Source: Rhizobiaceae bacterium
GTDB taxonomy: Bacteria; Pseudomonadota; Alphaproteobacteria; Rhizobiales; Rhizobiaceae
Length of the DNA: 64,000 nt
Direction of reading: 5' to 3'
Assembly: GCA_028279875.1 (NCBI GenBank)
Contig: JANQMU010000132.1
Span: 89,392-153,391 of the forward strand
A program made the position numbers and the translations under genes. Below are positions 62,030 through 64,000 of the stretch, in pieces. Numbering within the stretch: position 1 is the first letter of the stretch; every line of letters starts with the position of its first letter. The notes beneath the pieces are model-generated. The model was not told where the DNA came from, made no database searches, and was given only the letters and a program-made list of their open reading frames with translations.

Positions 62030-63414
62030 CCGATCTTTCCGATATTCTCGATCATGTGGACGCCACCCTCGACGAACGGCTCGACCGTTTGTTCGAGCTG
62101 ATCCGCATTCCGTCCGTGTCGACGGACCCGGCCTTTTCGGAGAATTGCAAACAGGCGGCGGAGTGGCTGGTGGCCGATCTCGCGAGCATCGGCGCCGATG
62201 CCTCCGTGCGCCCGACCGAAGGCCATCCCATGGTGGTCGGCCATATGCCTGAGGTCGACGGGCCGCGCATGCTGTTCTACGGCCATTACGATGTCCAGCC
62301 CGCCGACCCGCTGGAGTTGTGGGACTCCGATCCGTTCGAGCCGGTCCTGCGTCCGCAGCCGGACGGCGAGACCCATATCGTCGCGCGCGGCGCTTCGGAC
62401 GACAAAGGCGCGCTGATGACCTTCGTCGAGGCCTGCCGCGCCTATGTCGAAAAACGCGGTGCGCTGCCGCTCAATGTGACGTTTCTGTTCGAGGGCGAAG
62501 AGGAAAGCGGCAGCGCCAGCCTCACCCCCTTTCTGGAGGCGACCGCCGAGGAACTGCGGGCCGATGCGGTTCTTGTCTGCGACACCGACATGTGGGACCG
62601 CGATACGCCGGCCGTCACCACCATGCTGCGAGGCCTCGTCGGCCAGGAAATCACCATCACCTGCGCCGACCGCGACCTGCATTCGGGCATGTTCGGCAAT
62701 GCCGCGCGCAATGCGGCGCAGCTCTTGTCGGATGTAATCGCAAGCCTGCGCACGCCCGATGGCGGCGTGGCGATCGACGGCTTTTACGACGGGGTCAGCG
62801 AACTCGATCCGGCTATTGCCGACCTCTGGGGCCGGCTGCCGTTCGACCAGGAGAAGTTCCTCGCTGATATCGGCCTTTCCATCCCGGCCGGCGAGGCCGG
62901 ACGCAGCGTGCTGGAACAGGTCTGGTCGCGCCCGACCTGCGAAATCAATGGCATCTGGTCGGGCTACACCGATCCCGGATTCAAGACGGTGATACCGGCG
63001 CAGGCCAGCGCCAAGATCTCCTTCCGCCTGGTGGCCGGGCAGGATCCGGAGAAAATCCGTGCGGCGTTCCAGGCCCATGTGCGCGCCCGCATCCCGGAGG
63101 ATTGTTCGGTGACCTTTGCCGATCACGGCCTGTCACCGGCATCGGCCATGCCCACCGACGGCGCCTATCTGCAGGCGACGCTCGCCGCCCTCACCGAGGA
63201 ATGGAACACCGAGGCCGCGATCGCCGGCACCGGCGGCAGCATTCCCATCGTCGGCGAATTCCAGAGGCGCCTGGGCGCCGATGCGCTGCTGGTCGGTTTC
63301 GGCCGCTTCGACAACCGCATCCACAGTCCCAACGAAAAATACGACCTGTCGAGCTACCACAAGGGCATCCGCTCCTGGGTGCGCATCCTCGATGCGCTGG
63401 CGAAGGCGCCCTGA
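62026..63414 (+). CDS. M20-family metallopeptidase/amidohydrolase (dipeptidase-like)
   Basis: 462 residues from a GTG that overlaps the upstream stop (GTGA). Di-zinc ligands are in FYGHYDVQPADP, ARGASDDKGAL (the central Asp), EGEEESGS (Glu-Glu) and CDTDMWDRDTP, with the C-terminal His in NRIHSPNEKYDLSSY. A lid domain is inserted at about 200-320. M20 enzymes cleave dipeptides, N-acyl or N-carbamoyl amino acids. In this operon a carbamoyl or acyl group left after ring opening is a reasonable substrate. Confidence 0.9.
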   Translation: MTDLSDILDHVDATLDERLDRLFELIRIPSVSTDPAFSENCKQAAEWLVADLASIGADASVRPTEGHPMVVGHMPEVDGPRMLFYGHYDVQPADPLELWDSDPFEPVLRPQPDGETHIVARGASDDKGALMTFVEACRAYVEKRGALPLNVTFLFEGEEESGSASLTPFLEATAEELRADAVLVCDTDMWDRDTPAVTTMLRGLVGQEITITCADRDLHSGMFGNAARNAAQLLSDVIASLRTPDGGVAIDGFYDGVSELDPAIADLWGRLPFDQEKFLADIGLSIPAGEAGRSVLEQVWSRPTCEINGIWSGYTDPGFKTVIPAQASAKISFRLVAGQDPEKIRAAFQAHVRARIPEDCSVTFADHGLSPASAMPTDGAYLQATLAALTEEWNTEAAIAGTGGSIPIVGEFQRRLGADALLVGFGRFDNRIHSPNEKYDLSSYHKGIRSWVRILDALAKAP

Positions 63415-63416
63415 CC

Positions 63417-63728
63417 TCAGCCCACCTCCAGGTCACAGACGAAGATTCCCTCATATCCTCCCTGGCAGGCGGCCACCAGCATGCCGCCAGCGCGCACATG
63501 GTCCGGGTGCCGTTCATAGGCAAGATGCGCTTCCCGGTCCGTAAAGGTCGTGACGAACCCGCATTGATAGGCCTGCGACTTGGCTTCGAAATCGCGGTTC
63601 GGACCCCAGGCGAAATCGATCATGCCATCGACCTGGTCGACGAGGCCGGCAAGCACCGCCATCGCCTCCTCGATGGCCGGCATTTCGTCTTGCGAACGCA
63701 GCGACAGCAATACGCAGTGCTTGAACAT
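63417..63728 (-). CDS. Dabb (stress-responsive alpha/beta barrel) domain protein
   Basis: 103 residues from the ATG at 63728; the frame is open to 63848 but there AGGAGA is 6 bases before the ATG at 63728. It starts FKHCVLLSLRSQDEMPAIEE and has DGMIDFAWGPNRDFEAKSQ-type strands and the HLAYERHPDHVRA helix of the Dabb family. Members are small dimers, some of them enzymes in aromatic or polyketide chemistry. It is convergent with the M20 gene, 2 bases apart. Confidence 0.82.
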   Translation of the reverse strand: MFKHCVLLSLRSQDEMPAIEEAMAVLAGLVDQVDGMIDFAWGPNRDFEAKSQAYQCGFVTTFTDREAHLAYERHPDHVRAGGMLVAACQGGYEGIFVCDLEVG

Positions 63729-63791
63729 GTGGGGTCTCCTGTTGAACTGGTCGGGTTTTAGAGCATCGGGCGACAATATTGCACCCTTTGA

Positions 63792-63888
63792 CCGGCTTAT
63801 CAGGTCTGCTGGCGAGGCGCGATCGCCGCCGTGGTCCGGGTTGACCACAAGGCGGTCGCAACGACGTCCAGAAGGCCTGATAAGCCGG
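63792..63888. repeat. Long imperfect palindrome 1 (MITE/REP-like)
   Basis: CCGGCTTATCAGG (63792-63804) and CCTGATAAGCCGG (63876-63888) are perfect 13-base ends. The inner part also pairs (CTGG/CCAG, GCGA/TCGC, GTGGTC/GACCAC around a CGGGTT centre), so the whole 97 bases fold into one long stem. It lies outside any gene. Confidence 0.7.
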
Positions 63889-63899
63889 CCTTCGGTGAA

Positions 63900-63987
63900 C
63901 CAAATCAGCCCGTCGGCGTCGTTGAACGGCTTGCCCGATGCCCCACATCGCGCGGCGCCGTTCGCCTAACCGAGCGAACTGATTTGG
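63900..63987. repeat. Long imperfect palindrome 2
   Basis: CCAAATCAG (63900-63908) and CTGATTTGG (63979-63987) are perfect 9-base ends. Inner segments such as GAACGGC and its complement near the GCCGTTCG motif also pair. It is 11 bases from palindrome 1 and near the window edge. Confidence 0.55.
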
Positions 63988-64000
63988 ATCATCAAAGGGT

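Noticed and set aside
63792..63888. Long hairpin as a tRNA or transcription terminator
   Set aside because: No cloverleaf or anticodon arm, arms of about 45 bases are too long, and no T-tract follows.

Overview
This is a GC-rich bacterial chromosome segment that reads as alphaproteobacterial, most likely Hyphomicrobiales/Rhizobiales. That placement is inferred from gene style and not proven: many TRAP and polyamine-type ABC transporters, FNR/FixK-type boxes, a rhizobial-style PHO box and a narK-narGHJI layout. I saw no rRNA, tRNA, CRISPR array, insertion sequence or prophage module. Almost all of the window is protein-coding.

Layout. 1-3135 (+): the end of a CoA-thioester operon (CaiB/BaiF transferase, enoyl-CoA hydratase, metallo-beta-lactamase-fold hydrolase, 3-hydroxyacyl-CoA dehydrogenase). 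3148-6032 (-): a sugar-acid-like operon (Zn-dehydrogenase, SDR, signal-less solute-binding protein) behind a LacI-type operator. 6271-7602: a radical SAM sulfatase-maturase-like protein. 7606-13362: a stress/ion block (CPA2 antiporter, P-type ATPase, small HTH protein, divergent universal stress protein) around an FNR-like box. 13366-38253: a large catabolic region with two TRAP systems, two MmgE/PrpD enzymes, two polysaccharide-deacetylase-family amidohydrolases, a DJ-1/PfpI protein, two YrdC/Sua5-like proteins around a CaiB transferase, an Old Yellow Enzyme, an amidase, an HMG-CoA-lyase-like enzyme, a VOC protein and one GntR regulator. A block of unrelated genes (17862-22418) sits inside it. 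38297-50086: an FNR-type promoter, a universal stress protein, two NarK transporters, narGHJI and a parvulin. 50087-52379: a decayed SDR end with a leftover FNR-type promoter, a cold-shock protein, a third universal stress protein and an AAC(3)-I-like acetyltransferase. 52433-54693: a PHO-box-preceded secreted phytase/esterase-like protein. 54833-63728: an adenine-deaminase-like gene divergent from a polyamine-type ABC importer operon that also encodes an amidohydrolase and an M20 peptidase. 63792-63987: two adjacent long imperfect palindromes.

How it works together. The most informative signal is a recurring 12-bp palindrome, ATTGTATACnAT or a close variant. It lies upstream of the VOC gene, TRAP system 1, the DJ-1/deacetylase/PrpD operon, the gntR-TRAP2 operon, the OYE/YrdC/CaiB/YrdC operon, the HMG-CoA-lyase/amidase operon and the second prpD. 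I infer one GntR-controlled regulon that imports an organic acid or imide-like compound, opens or hydrolyses it, activates it as a CoA ester and cleaves it. No described pathway I know combines these parts. The paired YrdC-like proteins keep the nucleotide/bicarbonate-site signatures but have a rewritten substrate motif, and they are the best candidate for new chemistry. A second layer is oxygen control: all three universal stress genes and the nar cluster have FNR/FixK-type boxes. A third pattern is stable intercistronic hairpins that separate highly expressed first genes from downstream genes in the TRAP1, nar and ABC operons.
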